Assembly (NCBI GenBank): GCA_017936685.1 | Contig: JAGBFA010000016.1 | Coordinates: forward strand, 1 to 64,000 | DNA: 64,000 nucleotides | DNA from: Alistipes sp. | Lineage (GTDB): Bacteria > Bacteroidota > Bacteroidia > Bacteroidales > Rikenellaceae | Direction: 5' to 3' | In this document: positions 19,995 to 29,116 of the stretch, piece by piece | How positions within the stretch are numbered: position 1 is the first letter of the stretch | Layout: every line of letters begins with the position of its first letter | Notes under the pieces: model-generated | What the model saw: the letters and a program-made list of their open reading frames with translations, nothing else | What the model was told of the DNA's origin: nothing | Database searches by the model: none | Position numbers and translations under genes: made by a program

Positions 19995-20391
19995 CCTCCT
20001 CGGTGGCCGTTATGGCTATCTGGTGCGATACGGGCGCGATGAGTTTGAGCATCTGCATCGTGCCGCAATACTTGTCGTGGGCGAGATTGACCGCGCGGCT
20101 TATGTCGATCTGCTCTTTCAGAGTGCGGCACTCGATGTTGTAGATCACGTCGATGGCGGCGTAGCGGCTTTCGGCCACTAACGTCGGCGTGTTGAGCGTT
20201 CCCTCTACGGCGATCTCGAAATTCTTGACGGCCGAGCTGCGCTCTTTCAGCAGCGACATGACGGTGCGTCCGGCGCAGTCGGCTGCGGCGAATAGCAGCA
20301 TCTCTTTGGGATTCAGCTCGGAGAGCTTGATGTTGCCGGCAGGCTTGAACTTGCCGTCGCGTGTCATGCGGAGAGTTACTTTCTGTGTCAT
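19984..20391 (-). CDS. OsmC/Ohr-family protein
   Basis: A 135-aa cytosolic protein of the OsmC fold, a family of thiol peroxidases that reduce organic hydroperoxides. Two cysteines sit where the family has its redox pair: one in AADCAGRTV and one in DKYCGTM. The spacing between Cys residues and the C-terminal KLIAPVSHQI segment support an OsmC rather than Ohr assignment, but substrate class is uncertain. It is monocistronic and convergent with the efflux operon, overlapping the channel gene by 11 bases at the 3' ends. Confidence 0.85.
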   Translation of the reverse strand: MTQKVTLRMTRDGKFKPAGNIKLSELNPKEMLLFAAADCAGRTVMSLLKERSSAVKNFEIAVEGTLNTPTLVAESRYAAIDVIYNIECRTLKEQIDISRAVNLAHDKYCGTMQMLKLIAPVSHQIAITATEEVTA

Positions 20392-20471
20392 AGCGATTGA
20401 ATTTTTATGTGTACACTAAACCGAGGGCAATAATCGTTCCTGCGTATGATACATATTCCTGCAAAAAGAGT

Positions 20472-20479
20472 TATCTTTG
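20472..20479 (+). promoter_or_regulatory. -7 box upstream of the TPR operon
   Basis: TATCTTTG matches TAnnTTTG; no clear -33 TTTG is present. Its position makes the TTG at 20477 impossible as a start codon and supports the ATG at 20504. Confidence 0.5.
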
Positions 20480-20503
20480 CAAGAAGATTTATTGTCTGCG
20501 ATT

Positions 20504-23479
20504 ATGTGTAAGAAGATCATATTGACCCTTGCGGCGTGTCTGCTCGCGACGGCATTGCCGGCCGGAGCCTCGTCGCCCGAGAGCCGCACGGCGGCCGAGC
20601 GTGCGCGTGCGCTCTACGAGGCCAAACGCTGGTGCGACGCGCGCAGCGAGTATGCGCGACTGCGCGAGATGCTCGATCCCTCGCGCGACGTGCACGAATT
20701 GCAACGCACGGATTATTTCTTAGCGCAGTGCCTGTTGCAGATGGGATCGTCCGATGCCGAGGCTGCGATGCGCCGGTTTCTCGATGAAAACCGTTCGTCG
20801 GTCTACTGCAACGATGCCCGCTTCTCGCTCGCCTGCCACCTCTGCGACAAAGGCGACCTGCGTGCCGCCGACGAGGAGTTCGCCGGTGTGGACCGTCGTC
20901 TGCTCGATGCCTCGCAGCGCGAACGCTACGATGTGAGGGTGGGATACATACGCTTGAAGCAGGGGCATCTGGACGAGTCCGACGCTCTGTTCTCGAACAT
21001 ATCCTCCAAGAGCGAATACTCCGATCATGCCGTCTACTATCGCGCCTACATCGACTATAAGCAGGGACGGTACGAGAGTGCCGGCGAGGGCTTCCGCTCT
21101 ATCGAGCACAGTGCGGCATACTCGCCGGTGATACCTTACTATTTAGTGCAGATAGAGTACAAGCGCGGCAACTACCGGTATGTCGTCGAGCACGGCGAGG
21201 CGTTGCTCAAAGATGCCGACGACTCGCTGCGCGCCGATTTAGTGCGCGTCATGGCCGAGTCGTGGTTCCATCTCGACGACTATGCCCAGGCGGTGCGCTA
21301 TATGAATATGTATCCGGCGGCGGATATGGGGCGCGAGGAGTATTATATCATGGGCTATTCGCTGTATCGTCTGACACGCTACGACGAAGCGCGCCCGGCG
21401 TTGGAGCGCGTGTGCGGTGCCGATGACGCTCTGACGCAGAACGCATCGTATCATCTGGCCGACTGCTATATCCGGTTGGGCGACAAGGCGCGTGCGGCCG
21501 ATGCCTTCGCCATGGCTTCGAATGCCGCCTTCGACGCATCGATAGCCGAAGACGCGCTGTTCAACTACGGCAAGATCGAGTACGAACTGGGCGGCGGACG
21601 CTTCAACGAGGCCATCAACGTGCTCACGTCGTATCTGTCGCTATACCCCTCGTCGGAGCGCAGCGACGAGGTGCGCACGCTGCTCATTGCGGCATACTAC
21701 AATTCGCGCGACTACGATGCCGCCTACGATGCCATCAAATCGCTGCCGACAGCCGACGGCGAGATACTTATGGCATTGCAGAAGATAGCCTATTTCCGCG
21801 GCTTGGAGGCCTTCGACAGAGGCGATCTGACGGCGGCGCGACGTTATGTCGACGAGTCGGTGGAGGTGGGCGCAAGTCCCAAGTACACGGCTTTGGGCAA
21901 CTTCTGGCAGGGCGAGATAGCCTATTCGCTGGGCGAGCGGGAGCGCGCCGCAAAGCTCTACGAGGCATATCTGCGCCGCGCGCCGCGCACCGAGCGCGAG
22001 TATGCCATGGCGCGTTACAACATAGGTTACTGCCACTTCGGCAGCCGCGACATGGAGCGTGCCGCAGCGGCATTCGCCGACTTTCTGAAAATATATCCTG
22101 CGCGCGACAACTACTACTACGACGCGCAGAACCGCTTGGGCGATGCCCGCTACTCGCTGCGCGAGTTCGCCGATGCCCTGTCGGCATACGATGCGGCCGC
22201 CGGCTCGGAGCTGCAACCGCGCTACTATGCGCAGTGGCAGCGCGCGCTGGTCTACGGCATACAGTCGAAGACCGATCGTAAGATCGCGGCGTTGAAGAGC
22301 ATCGTCGAGGCCGACCGCGGCGACTATGTCGACGACGCGTGGTACGAGTTAGGTCGCACCTACATAGCGCAGGAGCGTTACTCCGACGGTGTGAAGACGC
22401 TGGAAGCATTCATCGGCAAGCTGCCGCATTCGCCCTTCTACCGGCAGGCGTTGTCGGATCTGGGTTTGGCATACTACAATCTGGGCGACAAGAACCGTTC
22501 GCGCGAATACTACCAGCGCGTGGTGGCCGAGGCTCCCCAGTCGCCCGAGGCGTTGGAGGCCATGCGCGGCATTCGCGAGATATATGTCTCGGAGGGTAAC
22601 GTCGACGATTACTTCGCATACGCCGAGCGCAGCGGCATGGAGAGCGACATGAGCCAGGCGGCGCGCGATTCGCTGTCGTTCGCCGCGGCCAAGACGGCAT
22701 ATCTCGACGGCGACGGCTCGGCTGCGGGCAAACTGTCGTCGTATCTGACGACATATCCCAAGGGTTACTATACCGACGATGCGTTGTTCTATCTGAGCGA
22801 CTGCTATGTGCGCTCGGGCGATAAGTCGCGTGCCGTAGAGACCATGTCGCGACTGGTGGACCGCGGCCGCACGCAGTACACCGAGCGTGTGCTGGGCGTG
22901 CTGGCACCGATGGTCAGCGAGGAGGGCGACTATGCGCGCTCGGCCGAATCGTATCTGGCACTCTACGACATGTCGTCCGATGCGGCGGCACGCTCGGCTG
23001 CGGCCGAGGGCTATGTGACGGCGGTGCTCGCCTCGGGCGACGACGATGCCGCCATAGCGATGGCCGACCGTGTGACGGAGATGTCCGATGCCGGCGACCG
23101 TGCGCGGCGCACCTCGCAGATGGCTAAGGCGAGGATCCTGCGCTCGCGGGGCGATCAGGCCGCTTCGATGCGCATATTCGAGCGGCTGGCTGCCGACACC
23201 TCCACCCGTGAGGGCGCAGAGTCGTATTACTACACCATCGAGGCGCGTTTGGCCTCGGGCGACCGTTCGCGCGCCGAGAAGATGATCTACGATTTCAGCT
23301 CGACGCCCCATGCCTATTGGCGTGCCAAGGCGTTCATTCTGTTGGGCGACATCTATGTGGCCGAGGGCAATACGTTCCAGGCACGCGCCACTTACCAGAG
23401 CATCGTCGACGGCTACTCGCCCGCCGATGACGGCATCGTGGCCGAGGCGCGCGCAAGAATCGATACATTGAAGGATTAG
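20504..23479 (+). CDS. Large secreted TPR-repeat protein
   Basis: A 991-aa protein with a signal peptide (MCKKIILTLAACLLATALPAGA) and tetratricopeptide-like helical repeats over almost its entire length. Repeat signatures such as YYLVQIEYKRGNY, ASYHLADCYIRLGDKARAAD, DALFYLSDCYVRSGDKSRAV and SDLGLAYYNLGDKNRSREYY recur at roughly 34-38 residues. No catalytic domain is seen. It probably acts as a periplasmic or outer-membrane scaffold. Two bases separate it from the barrel gene downstream, suggesting the two proteins work together; TPR-barrel pairs of this kind are seen in Bacteroidetes, but I do not know a defined function. Confidence 0.85.
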   Translation: MCKKIILTLAACLLATALPAGASSPESRTAAERARALYEAKRWCDARSEYARLREMLDPSRDVHELQRTDYFLAQCLLQMGSSDAEAAMRRFLDENRSSVYCNDARFSLACHLCDKGDLRAADEEFAGVDRRLLDASQRERYDVRVGYIRLKQGHLDESDALFSNISSKSEYSDHAVYYRAYIDYKQGRYESAGEGFRSIEHSAAYSPVIPYYLVQIEYKRGNYRYVVEHGEALLKDADDSLRADLVRVMAESWFHLDDYAQAVRYMNMYPAADMGREEYYIMGYSLYRLTRYDEARPALERVCGADDALTQNASYHLADCYIRLGDKARAADAFAMASNAAFDASIAEDALFNYGKIEYELGGGRFNEAINVLTSYLSLYPSSERSDEVRTLLIAAYYNSRDYDAAYDAIKSLPTADGEILMALQKIAYFRGLEAFDRGDLTAARRYVDESVEVGASPKYTALGNFWQGEIAYSLGERERAAKLYEAYLRRAPRTEREYAMARYNIGYCHFGSRDMERAAAAFADFLKIYPARDNYYYDAQNRLGDARYSLREFADALSAYDAAAGSELQPRYYAQWQRALVYGIQSKTDRKIAALKSIVEADRGDYVDDAWYELGRTYIAQERYSDGVKTLEAFIGKLPHSPFYRQALSDLGLAYYNLGDKNRSREYYQRVVAEAPQSPEALEAMRGIREIYVSEGNVDDYFAYAERSGMESDMSQAARDSLSFAAAKTAYLDGDGSAAGKLSSYLTTYPKGYYTDDALFYLSDCYVRSGDKSRAVETMSRLVDRGRTQYTERVLGVLAPMVSEEGDYARSAESYLALYDMSSDAAARSAAAEGYVTAVLASGDDDAAIAMADRVTEMSDAGDRARRTSQMAKARILRSRGDQAASMRIFERLAADTSTREGAESYYYTIEARLASGDRSRAEKMIYDFSSTPHAYWRAKAFILLGDIYVAEGNTFQARATYQSIVDGYSPADDGIVAEARARIDTLKD

Positions 23480-23481
23480 AT

Positions 23482-25149
23482 ATGAAGAGAATCACTATAA
23501 TATGCTGCATGGCACTGGCACTGGCCGTGCCGCTGCGCTCGGCGGCGCAGGGCAGCAAGCAGGTGGAGGTGACCAAAGTCTATGTGCCGCAGGTGGGCGA
23601 CGCGCAGAAGCCTGCCATAGCGGTCGACCTGACCGATACGGTGCGCATGCGTCCCGACATCGACTACTCGATCACGCCCCATACGTGGCAGACGTCGCTC
23701 AAAATGCGCGATTTCAATCCTGCTACGGCCACCTATTGGGACTATAACCGTCCCAAACTGTTCTATGCCCGTCTTGCGGCCGGTTATCCGCTGACCACTG
23801 CGGGCGATTTGTATCTGACCACGCACAACCCCAGAACGGGATATATCGGTGTGTATGTCAATCACGAAGGCGACTTCCAGCCGCGGTCGACCGTCACGGG
23901 TGAGAAGCTGTCGATGGGCCAAAGCAGCTCGATGCACAACCGTGCGGGCGTGCGCGGCGGAGTATATGCCGGACGACACATGGCCGAGATCGACCTCGAC
24001 TACAACAACGACATGTTCCACCGCTATGCCGTGGCCTCTGCGCCGCGCCTGCAATACGACAATATGGGCGGCAGCGTGCGTTTCGGCGACGACTTCGCCG
24101 ATCTGAGCCGCGTCAATTTCAATGTGGAGCTGCACGGCCGCTACCGGCGCGACTGTCATGTGGAGGAGGGTGAGCAGAGCCGCAATCTGGGACGCTTCGG
24201 CGGATCGTTCGCGCTTGCCCGCGAGTTCGGCCGCAACCGCATCGATTTCAGCGTGGGCTATGACGAGTGGATCGGCCGCAAGGCTTTGGCCGATTATGGC
24301 GACCGTCAGGCGACGGTGGCTCTGCGCTACTCTCGAATGATGAAGCGTTCGACGCTGAGCGTGGGTCTGGGCTACAAATACGATAAGGTGAAGCTGCGCG
24401 AGTCGGCATCGCATTTCGTAATGCCGTCGCTGCGCTGGGCCTACGACCGTCGCAGTGCGGCCTTCGCTCCATACTTCGAGATAGAGACATCTGTCACGCC
24501 CAACGACTTCCAGTCGCTTGTCGAGCGCAACCCCTATATCGGGTTCGATGCCCGTACTGCCGAGGCTCTGCTGTCGATGCCGTCGACACGCACATACGAT
24601 GCCCGCATCGGCTTTACGGGCGTTACGGCGCGCGGCCGTCTGGCATACAGGGCATACGTCGGGGTGTCGCTGATTCGCAATCAAGTGTTCTGGTATAACT
24701 ACGACATGGCATGGTTCGGTGCCGAGACCGACGACAACAACCGCATAGTGTTCGATGCCGAGATCGAGTACCGCCCCATCGGTGCGCTCACGCTTAGCGG
24801 CGGGGTGAGGATTCACGGCGACAACACCGACTCGGATCTCTGCTGCTCCGATCCCGATATCGCGGGCGAGGTGGGCATACGCTACAAGCATCGCCGCTTC
24901 GTCATCTCGGCGGGCGTGGAGGTGCTGGGCAGCCGCAAGTGGAGCGTGGTCAACCGTCCGATACTGGACGAGGGCTATTTCAGCACGCCCGTGACGGCCG
25001 ACGTGTCGCTGGGCTTCGACTGGATCATCGACAGCCGCTGGACGGTCTGCGTCGAGGGTCGCAATCTTGCCAATATGAAGCTCTACGACTGGGCGGCCTA
25101 TTATCGCAACAGCATCAACTTCCAGGCCGGTGTCAAGATCAATTTTTAG
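23482..25149 (+). CDS. Outer-membrane beta-barrel protein, TonB-receptor-like
   Basis: A 555-aa protein with a signal peptide (cleavage near LRSAAQ), a short N-terminal segment (EVTKVYVPQVGDAQKP) and then alternating aromatic/hydrophobic strands to the C-terminal Phe (VKINF), as in outer-membrane barrels. Strand-like pieces include ARLAAGYPLTTAGDLYLTTH and RFVISAGVEVLGSRKWSVVN. There is no plug domain, so it is not a full TonB-dependent receptor. It lies 2 bases after the TPR gene and 3 bases before the membrane protein gene. Function is unknown. Confidence 0.8.
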   Translation: MKRITIICCMALALAVPLRSAAQGSKQVEVTKVYVPQVGDAQKPAIAVDLTDTVRMRPDIDYSITPHTWQTSLKMRDFNPATATYWDYNRPKLFYARLAAGYPLTTAGDLYLTTHNPRTGYIGVYVNHEGDFQPRSTVTGEKLSMGQSSSMHNRAGVRGGVYAGRHMAEIDLDYNNDMFHRYAVASAPRLQYDNMGGSVRFGDDFADLSRVNFNVELHGRYRRDCHVEEGEQSRNLGRFGGSFALAREFGRNRIDFSVGYDEWIGRKALADYGDRQATVALRYSRMMKRSTLSVGLGYKYDKVKLRESASHFVMPSLRWAYDRRSAAFAPYFEIETSVTPNDFQSLVERNPYIGFDARTAEALLSMPSTRTYDARIGFTGVTARGRLAYRAYVGVSLIRNQVFWYNYDMAWFGAETDDNNRIVFDAEIEYRPIGALTLSGGVRIHGDNTDSDLCCSDPDIAGEVGIRYKHRRFVISAGVEVLGSRKWSVVNRPILDEGYFSTPVTADVSLGFDWIIDSRWTVCVEGRNLANMKLYDWAAYYRNSINFQAGVKINF

Positions 25150-25152
25150 CCT

Positions 25153-25740
25153 ATGAAACTCTTTTCGTTCTCTGCGGCGGTCGACCGTCCGGCACGCATC
25201 GATACAATCAAGGCCTTGATGTGGGGACTGATATGGTTTATCTTCGCCACCATCTTCATGTGGTATTTCCGTCTGGTGCCGCGCTCGGCGTTTACGGCGG
25301 GAGTGAGCGGCTACGTGCCGCTGTGGGGCGTGCTGCTGCTGCATGCCTCGGTGTGGGTGTCGGCCGGAGCGGTGATGTTCGCCCTTGCCGCCATTGTCGG
25401 CCGCTCGGTGAAGATGGGCGATATTATGGGCCGGGTGCTGTATGCCCGTGCACCGTTCTATCTGCTGCTCGTGCCCCTGGCCTGGACGCGGTTTCGTGTG
25501 CCATTCTCGGTGCTGATGTACGATCCGGCGGCTGCCGTGCAGGCGTATTCCGGTATGGTGGTGCCGTATCTGATATTTGCGGCGTTGATAGCCGTCTGGT
25601 GGCTCGTGTGGAACTATAAGGCCTTCGTGGCGGCGGCGCACCGTCGGTCGGTGCTCGTTGCGGCGGCTTTCGCGGTATCGCTGCCGTTGTCGTATCTGCT
25701 GTCGGCAGCCGTGGCGGAGGCGTTGTTGAGGAGTTGGTAG
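25153..25740 (+). CDS. YIP1-like integral membrane protein
   Basis: A 195-aa protein with about five hydrophobic helices (near 24-42, 56-80, 95-115, 130-152 and 163-188). The arrangement, with an N-terminal cytosolic stretch and the segment LLVPLAWTRF, resembles the loose YIP1 family of Bacteroidetes. No active-site residues are recognised. It is the third gene of the TPR-barrel operon and may help place or regulate that pair in the envelope, which is inference. Confidence 0.7.
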   Translation: MKLFSFSAAVDRPARIDTIKALMWGLIWFIFATIFMWYFRLVPRSAFTAGVSGYVPLWGVLLLHASVWVSAGAVMFALAAIVGRSVKMGDIMGRVLYARAPFYLLLVPLAWTRFRVPFSVLMYDPAAAVQAYSGMVVPYLIFAALIAVWWLVWNYKAFVAAAHRRSVLVAAAFAVSLPLSYLLSAAVAEALLRSW

Positions 25741-25761
25741 CGGGGCGGCAAAAAAAAAAGA

Positions 25762-25857
25762 GGGTAAGCTACTTATATCGCACCGCTACGACCACATACC
25801 CTTGCTTGATTCCTCACCTGGGGGATTCTGTGGGAGCTGGTCGTATAAGACTTACCC
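25762..25857 (-). ncRNA. ffs: Signal recognition particle RNA, small bacterial type
   Basis: The minus strand folds into one long rod: GGGTAAG/CTTACCC at the ends, then TCTTATA/TATAAG and CGACCA/TGGTCG. The tip shows the SRP helix 8 pattern: CAGG and AAGCA flank the symmetric loop, and a GGAA tetraloop is closed by TGA/TCA (CAGGTGAGGAATCAAGCA). It binds Ffh for co-translational targeting. A T run follows the 3' end (from an A run at 25750-25759). Any open frame across this region is spurious. Confidence 0.93.
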
Positions 25858-25862
25858 GGGTG

Positions 25863-25893
25863 CAAAAATACGAAAATTTTATATCTTTGCAAA
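25863..25893 (-). promoter_or_regulatory. Promoter of the SRP RNA gene
   Basis: Minus-strand TTTG (25890-25893), 19 nt, TATTTTTG (25863-25870): an exact consensus match directly upstream of the RNA. On the plus strand the same region holds TATCTTTG (25882-25889), a probable -7 box for mltG, so the two promoters overlap divergently. Confidence 0.75.
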
Positions 25894-25907
25894 AATTTCG
25901 ACCCATA

Positions 25908-26924
25908 ATGCGTAGAAAAGTCATAATCATAGCCGCGGCGGCCATGGCCATAGCCGCTGTGGGAGTATATGCCGCATACCGCATGCTGTACGGCCCGTGC
26001 CTCGACAGGGAGGTGACCATTGAGCTGTCGGCCGACGAGACATACGAGCAGATGCGCGACAAGATACACGCCGCGATCGACCACGATGCGGCGTTCGATT
26101 TCTATGCCGACCGCATATCGCTGCCGTCGTCCGTCAAGCCCGGCAGCTATACCCTGCGCAAGGGCATGAACGTCATAGAGGTGGCGCGTCTGTTGAAGAT
26201 CGGTTCGCACCGCACAGTGCGTCTGACGCTCAACAACGCCCGCACGCCCGAGGCGTTGGCCGGCAAGATCGCGCGCCGCATCGATGCCGACTCCGTGACT
26301 GTCCTCGCCGCGCTGCGCGACAAGAAGTTGGCGAAGGAGTTAGGCTTCGACTCGCCCGAGACGATGTTTTCGATATTCCTGCCCGAGACCTACGAGGTCT
26401 ATGCCGACATCGCGCCTGCCGATCTGGTGCGCCGCATGAAGCGCGAGTCCGACAGGTTCTGGGCAGACGAGAGTCGTCGCACGGCGGCCGAGCGCGAGGG
26501 GCTGACACCGTTGGAGGTTATGACGCTGGCCTCGATCGTCCACGAGGAGACCAACTGTGCTGACGAGATGCCGCGCATAGCGGGCGTATATCTCAACCGC
26601 CTGCGCAAGGGCATGCCCTTGCAGGCCGATCCCACGGTGAAGTACGCTTTGGGCGACTTCTCCATCAAGCGCGTGCTGCTGAAACATCTGCAAGTGGAGT
26701 CGCCGTACAATACATATATAAATACGGGGCTGCCCCCCTCGCCCATAGCCATGCCCGACATGGCGGCCATCGAGGCGGTATTGGGCTGCGAGCATCACGA
26801 CTATTACTACTTCTGCGCCCGCGCCGAGATGGACGGCCGCCATAACTTCGCACGCACGCTGGCCGAGCACAACCGCAACGCCGCGGAGTATCACCGTGCC
26901 TTGGAGAGATTGAATGTGAAATAA
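25908..26924 (+). CDS. mltG: Endolytic murein transglycosylase MltG
   Basis: A 338-aa inner-membrane enzyme that cleaves nascent glycan strands and sets their length. Residues 5-23 form the membrane anchor. A LysM-like region follows (GSYTLRKGMNVIEVARLLK), then the YceG catalytic domain with Glu in LASIVHEET, and the conserved QADPTVKYAL, SPYNTY and GLPPSPI motifs. The ATG at 25908 is just after the overlapping -7 box, so the longer upstream frame across the SRP RNA is rejected. A DUF4199 gene follows. Confidence 0.93.
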   Translation: MRRKVIIIAAAAMAIAAVGVYAAYRMLYGPCLDREVTIELSADETYEQMRDKIHAAIDHDAAFDFYADRISLPSSVKPGSYTLRKGMNVIEVARLLKIGSHRTVRLTLNNARTPEALAGKIARRIDADSVTVLAALRDKKLAKELGFDSPETMFSIFLPETYEVYADIAPADLVRRMKRESDRFWADESRRTAAEREGLTPLEVMTLASIVHEETNCADEMPRIAGVYLNRLRKGMPLQADPTVKYALGDFSIKRVLLKHLQVESPYNTYINTGLPPSPIAMPDMAAIEAVLGCEHHDYYYFCARAEMDGRHNFARTLAEHNRNAAEYHRALERLNVK

Positions 26925-26938
26925 ATAGATAAACGACA

Positions 26939-27514
26939 ATGAATAATCGCGGATTCTGGAACGATGTATTGCGCTGCGGTGCCATACTCGGAATCATCAT
27001 GGGAGCGTCGGGCATATTCGAGACCTACGCTTTGATCTCCGGCTCGCACGGTCTTCTGGGCGTAATGCTTTTGGAGATGATCGTGGTGCTGGCGGTGTTC
27101 GTATGGCTGCTGTATGCCTTTGCACGCAAGCGTTCGCGCCTGTACGAGCCGCAGGAGGGCTTTTCGTATGCGCAGGCACTGCTCTACGTCATCTGCATGT
27201 CGGCTGCGGCGGGCGTGATAGCCGGCGTGATGAAGTATGTCTTCATCAGCATCATAGGCTACGGTACCATGATCGACGGGTATATGGACATTCTCGAATA
27301 CTACCGTGCGACGGTGGTGCAGGCTGACATGCCCGATATGTATGTCAAGATGTTCGACGACATGATCGAGGCGGTGCGCATATCGGAGCGTCCGTCGATA
27401 CTGGCGACCGTATTCGGTTCGCTCGAAACATACGCCGTGGGCGGCGCGCTCTTGGGTCTGATCATATCGGGCATAGTACGCCGCGACCCGGTCATAACGC
27501 ATAACGGGGAGTAG
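26939..27514 (+). CDS. DUF4199 membrane protein
   Basis: A 191-aa protein with four membrane helices (about 10-33, 40-63, 80-108 and 152-180), matching the DUF4199 family of Bacteroidetes, which has no assigned role. Between helices 3 and 4 lies a soluble segment with YYRATVVQADMPDMYVKMFD. It precedes a glycosyltransferase by three bases, an arrangement common in the phylum, which suggests a part in envelope polysaccharide or lipid work. Confidence 0.8.
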   Translation: MNNRGFWNDVLRCGAILGIIMGASGIFETYALISGSHGLLGVMLLEMIVVLAVFVWLLYAFARKRSRLYEPQEGFSYAQALLYVICMSAAAGVIAGVMKYVFISIIGYGTMIDGYMDILEYYRATVVQADMPDMYVKMFDDMIEAVRISERPSILATVFGSLETYAVGGALLGLIISGIVRRDPVITHNGE

Positions 27515-27517
27515 GGT

Positions 27518-28480
27518 ATGGCTGAGAGATTGGATATATCCATTGTCGTGCCTCTCTACAACGAGGCCGAGTCGCTGTCCGAGCTGGTGGCATGGATCGA
27601 TCGCGTGGCGCACGACAATGCGCTGTCATACGAGATAATCATGGTCGACGACGGGTCGAGCGACGACTCGTGGAGCGTCATCGAGTCGTTGAAGGCCGAT
27701 TACCCCGCGGTGCGCGCCATAGGCTTCGCGCGCAACTACGGCAAGTCGGCGGCTCTGTATGTCGGCTTCGAGGCTGCCGAGGGCGAGGTGGTATTCACCA
27801 TGGACGCCGATTTGCAGGATTCGCCCGACGAGATTCCCGCCATGCGGCGCATGATTCTCGACGAGGGTTACGATCTGGTCTCGGGCTGGAAGAAGAAGCG
27901 TTACGACCCCATAGGCAAGCGTTGGCCGAGCAAGTTCTTCAACTTCACAGCACGCTTGGTGTCGGGCATCAGACTGCACGACTTCAACTGCGGCTTGAAG
28001 GCCTATCGCCGCCGCGTGGTGAAGGCCGTAGAGGTCTACGGCGAGATGCACCGCTACATACCCATTCTGGCCAAGCATGCCGGCTTCCGCCGCATAGGCG
28101 AGAAGGTCGTCGAGCATCACGAGCGCAAGTACGGCCGCTCGAAGTTCGGCATGGAGCGCATGATCAAGGGATACCTCGATCTGATAACCGTGTCGTTCAT
28201 GTCGCGCTTCGGACGCTCGCCCATGTACTTCTTCGGCGGTCTGGGCACGCTGATGTTTCTTTTGGGCGGCGGCACTACCATCTGGGTCATCGCCGAGAAG
28301 ATATATTCGCAGTCGCACGGCCTGCCGTGGCGCGGCGTGACGGAGCAGCCGCTCTTCTATCTGGCCATGCTGGCCGTGGTGCTGGGCGTGCAGTTGTTCC
28401 TTGCAGGTTTCCTCGGCGAGCTGATCAACCGCCGCTCGCCCGATCGCAACCGATATATGATAAGCAGACGCATTGAATAA
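27518..28480 (+). CDS. GtrB/DPM1-like glycosyltransferase, family 2
   Basis: A 320-aa GT2 enzyme likely to transfer a sugar from a nucleotide donor to a polyprenyl phosphate. The N-terminal GT-A domain shows VVPLYNEAESL, the VDDGSSDD donor site and the metal-binding DAD in FTMDADLQDSP. Two C-terminal helices (about 233-255 and 268-293) anchor it in the inner membrane, as in GtrB and ArnC. It is coupled to DUF4199 and DUF4293 genes. The acceptor and sugar are unknown. Confidence 0.88.
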   Translation: MAERLDISIVVPLYNEAESLSELVAWIDRVAHDNALSYEIIMVDDGSSDDSWSVIESLKADYPAVRAIGFARNYGKSAALYVGFEAAEGEVVFTMDADLQDSPDEIPAMRRMILDEGYDLVSGWKKKRYDPIGKRWPSKFFNFTARLVSGIRLHDFNCGLKAYRRRVVKAVEVYGEMHRYIPILAKHAGFRRIGEKVVEHHERKYGRSKFGMERMIKGYLDLITVSFMSRFGRSPMYFFGGLGTLMFLLGGGTTIWVIAEKIYSQSHGLPWRGVTEQPLFYLAMLAVVLGVQLFLAGFLGELINRRSPDRNRYMISRRIE

Positions 28481-28496
28481 TCAAAACTGAACAATC

Positions 28497-28955
28497 ATGA
28501 TACAACGCATTCAAACACTCTATCTTCTGGCCGCCACGGCATTCATGGCTGTGGCACTCTTCTCGCCGCTGGCCGTGTTCAACGTCGGACAGGAGGAGTT
28601 CGCGCTCTCGGCATTCTCGCTCTCGGGCGATGCCGCCTCGCATAATACTCTTTGGTTGGGCATTCTGCTCGCGGCCGCCACGGTGCTGCCTTTGGTGACG
28701 ATATTCCTGTACAAACGCCGCCAGTTGCAGATACGGCTGTGCGCTGCGGAGATCGTGCTGCTCGTCGGCTCGCTTGTCTTCATCGGCATCTACTACTGGC
28801 TGTCGAACCGCATGTTCACCGACTTCGACACCACTCACCAGCGTCTGTGCTTCGGCGCGCTCATGCCGCTGCTGTCGGTCATCGCCGTGTGGCTTGCCAT
28901 GCGCGCCATTTTCCGCGACGAGGTGCTGGTGCGCTCGCTCGACCGCATACGTTAG
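28497..28955 (+). CDS. DUF4293 membrane protein
   Basis: A 152-aa four-helix membrane protein that begins MIQRIQTLYLLAATAFMAVA, the characteristic start of DUF4293 proteins of Bacteroidetes. No catalytic residues or known function. It closes the mltG-DUF4199-GT2 run. Confidence 0.82.
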   Translation: MIQRIQTLYLLAATAFMAVALFSPLAVFNVGQEEFALSAFSLSGDAASHNTLWLGILLAAATVLPLVTIFLYKRRQLQIRLCAAEIVLLVGSLVFIGIYYWLSNRMFTDFDTTHQRLCFGALMPLLSVIAVWLAMRAIFRDEVLVRSLDRIR

Positions 28956-29034
28956 CATGTCTCTGTCGGGCAGCGTAAAAGAGATTATTATCGCAAATAA
29001 CGGTAAAAAAATTGTTTGGTTAAGATATAAATCG

Positions 29035-29042
29035 TATATTTG
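29035..29042 (+). promoter_or_regulatory. -7 box of the nuclease/receptor locus
   Basis: TATATTTG matches TAnnTTTG. ATTG at 29011-29014 gives a -33-like box with 20-nt spacing; a perfect TTTG at 29015 is only 16 nt away. The leader is about 70 nt and AT-rich. Confidence 0.5.
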
Positions 29043-29116
29043 TATTTACCAATTTTTCGTTATACAGTTGGATACTTTTATATTTTTTTTGTTAAAATAC
29101 TTAATATTAACTGATT

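Noticed and set aside
23476..25641. 721-aa open frame on the minus strand
   Set aside because: Opposite the barrel and YIP1-like genes; composition is biased to His, Arg, Ala and Val, and the sense genes have clear signal peptides and strands.
25734..25907. N-terminal extension of mltG
   Set aside because: It reads through the SRP RNA gene and its promoter; the membrane anchor starts at 25908.
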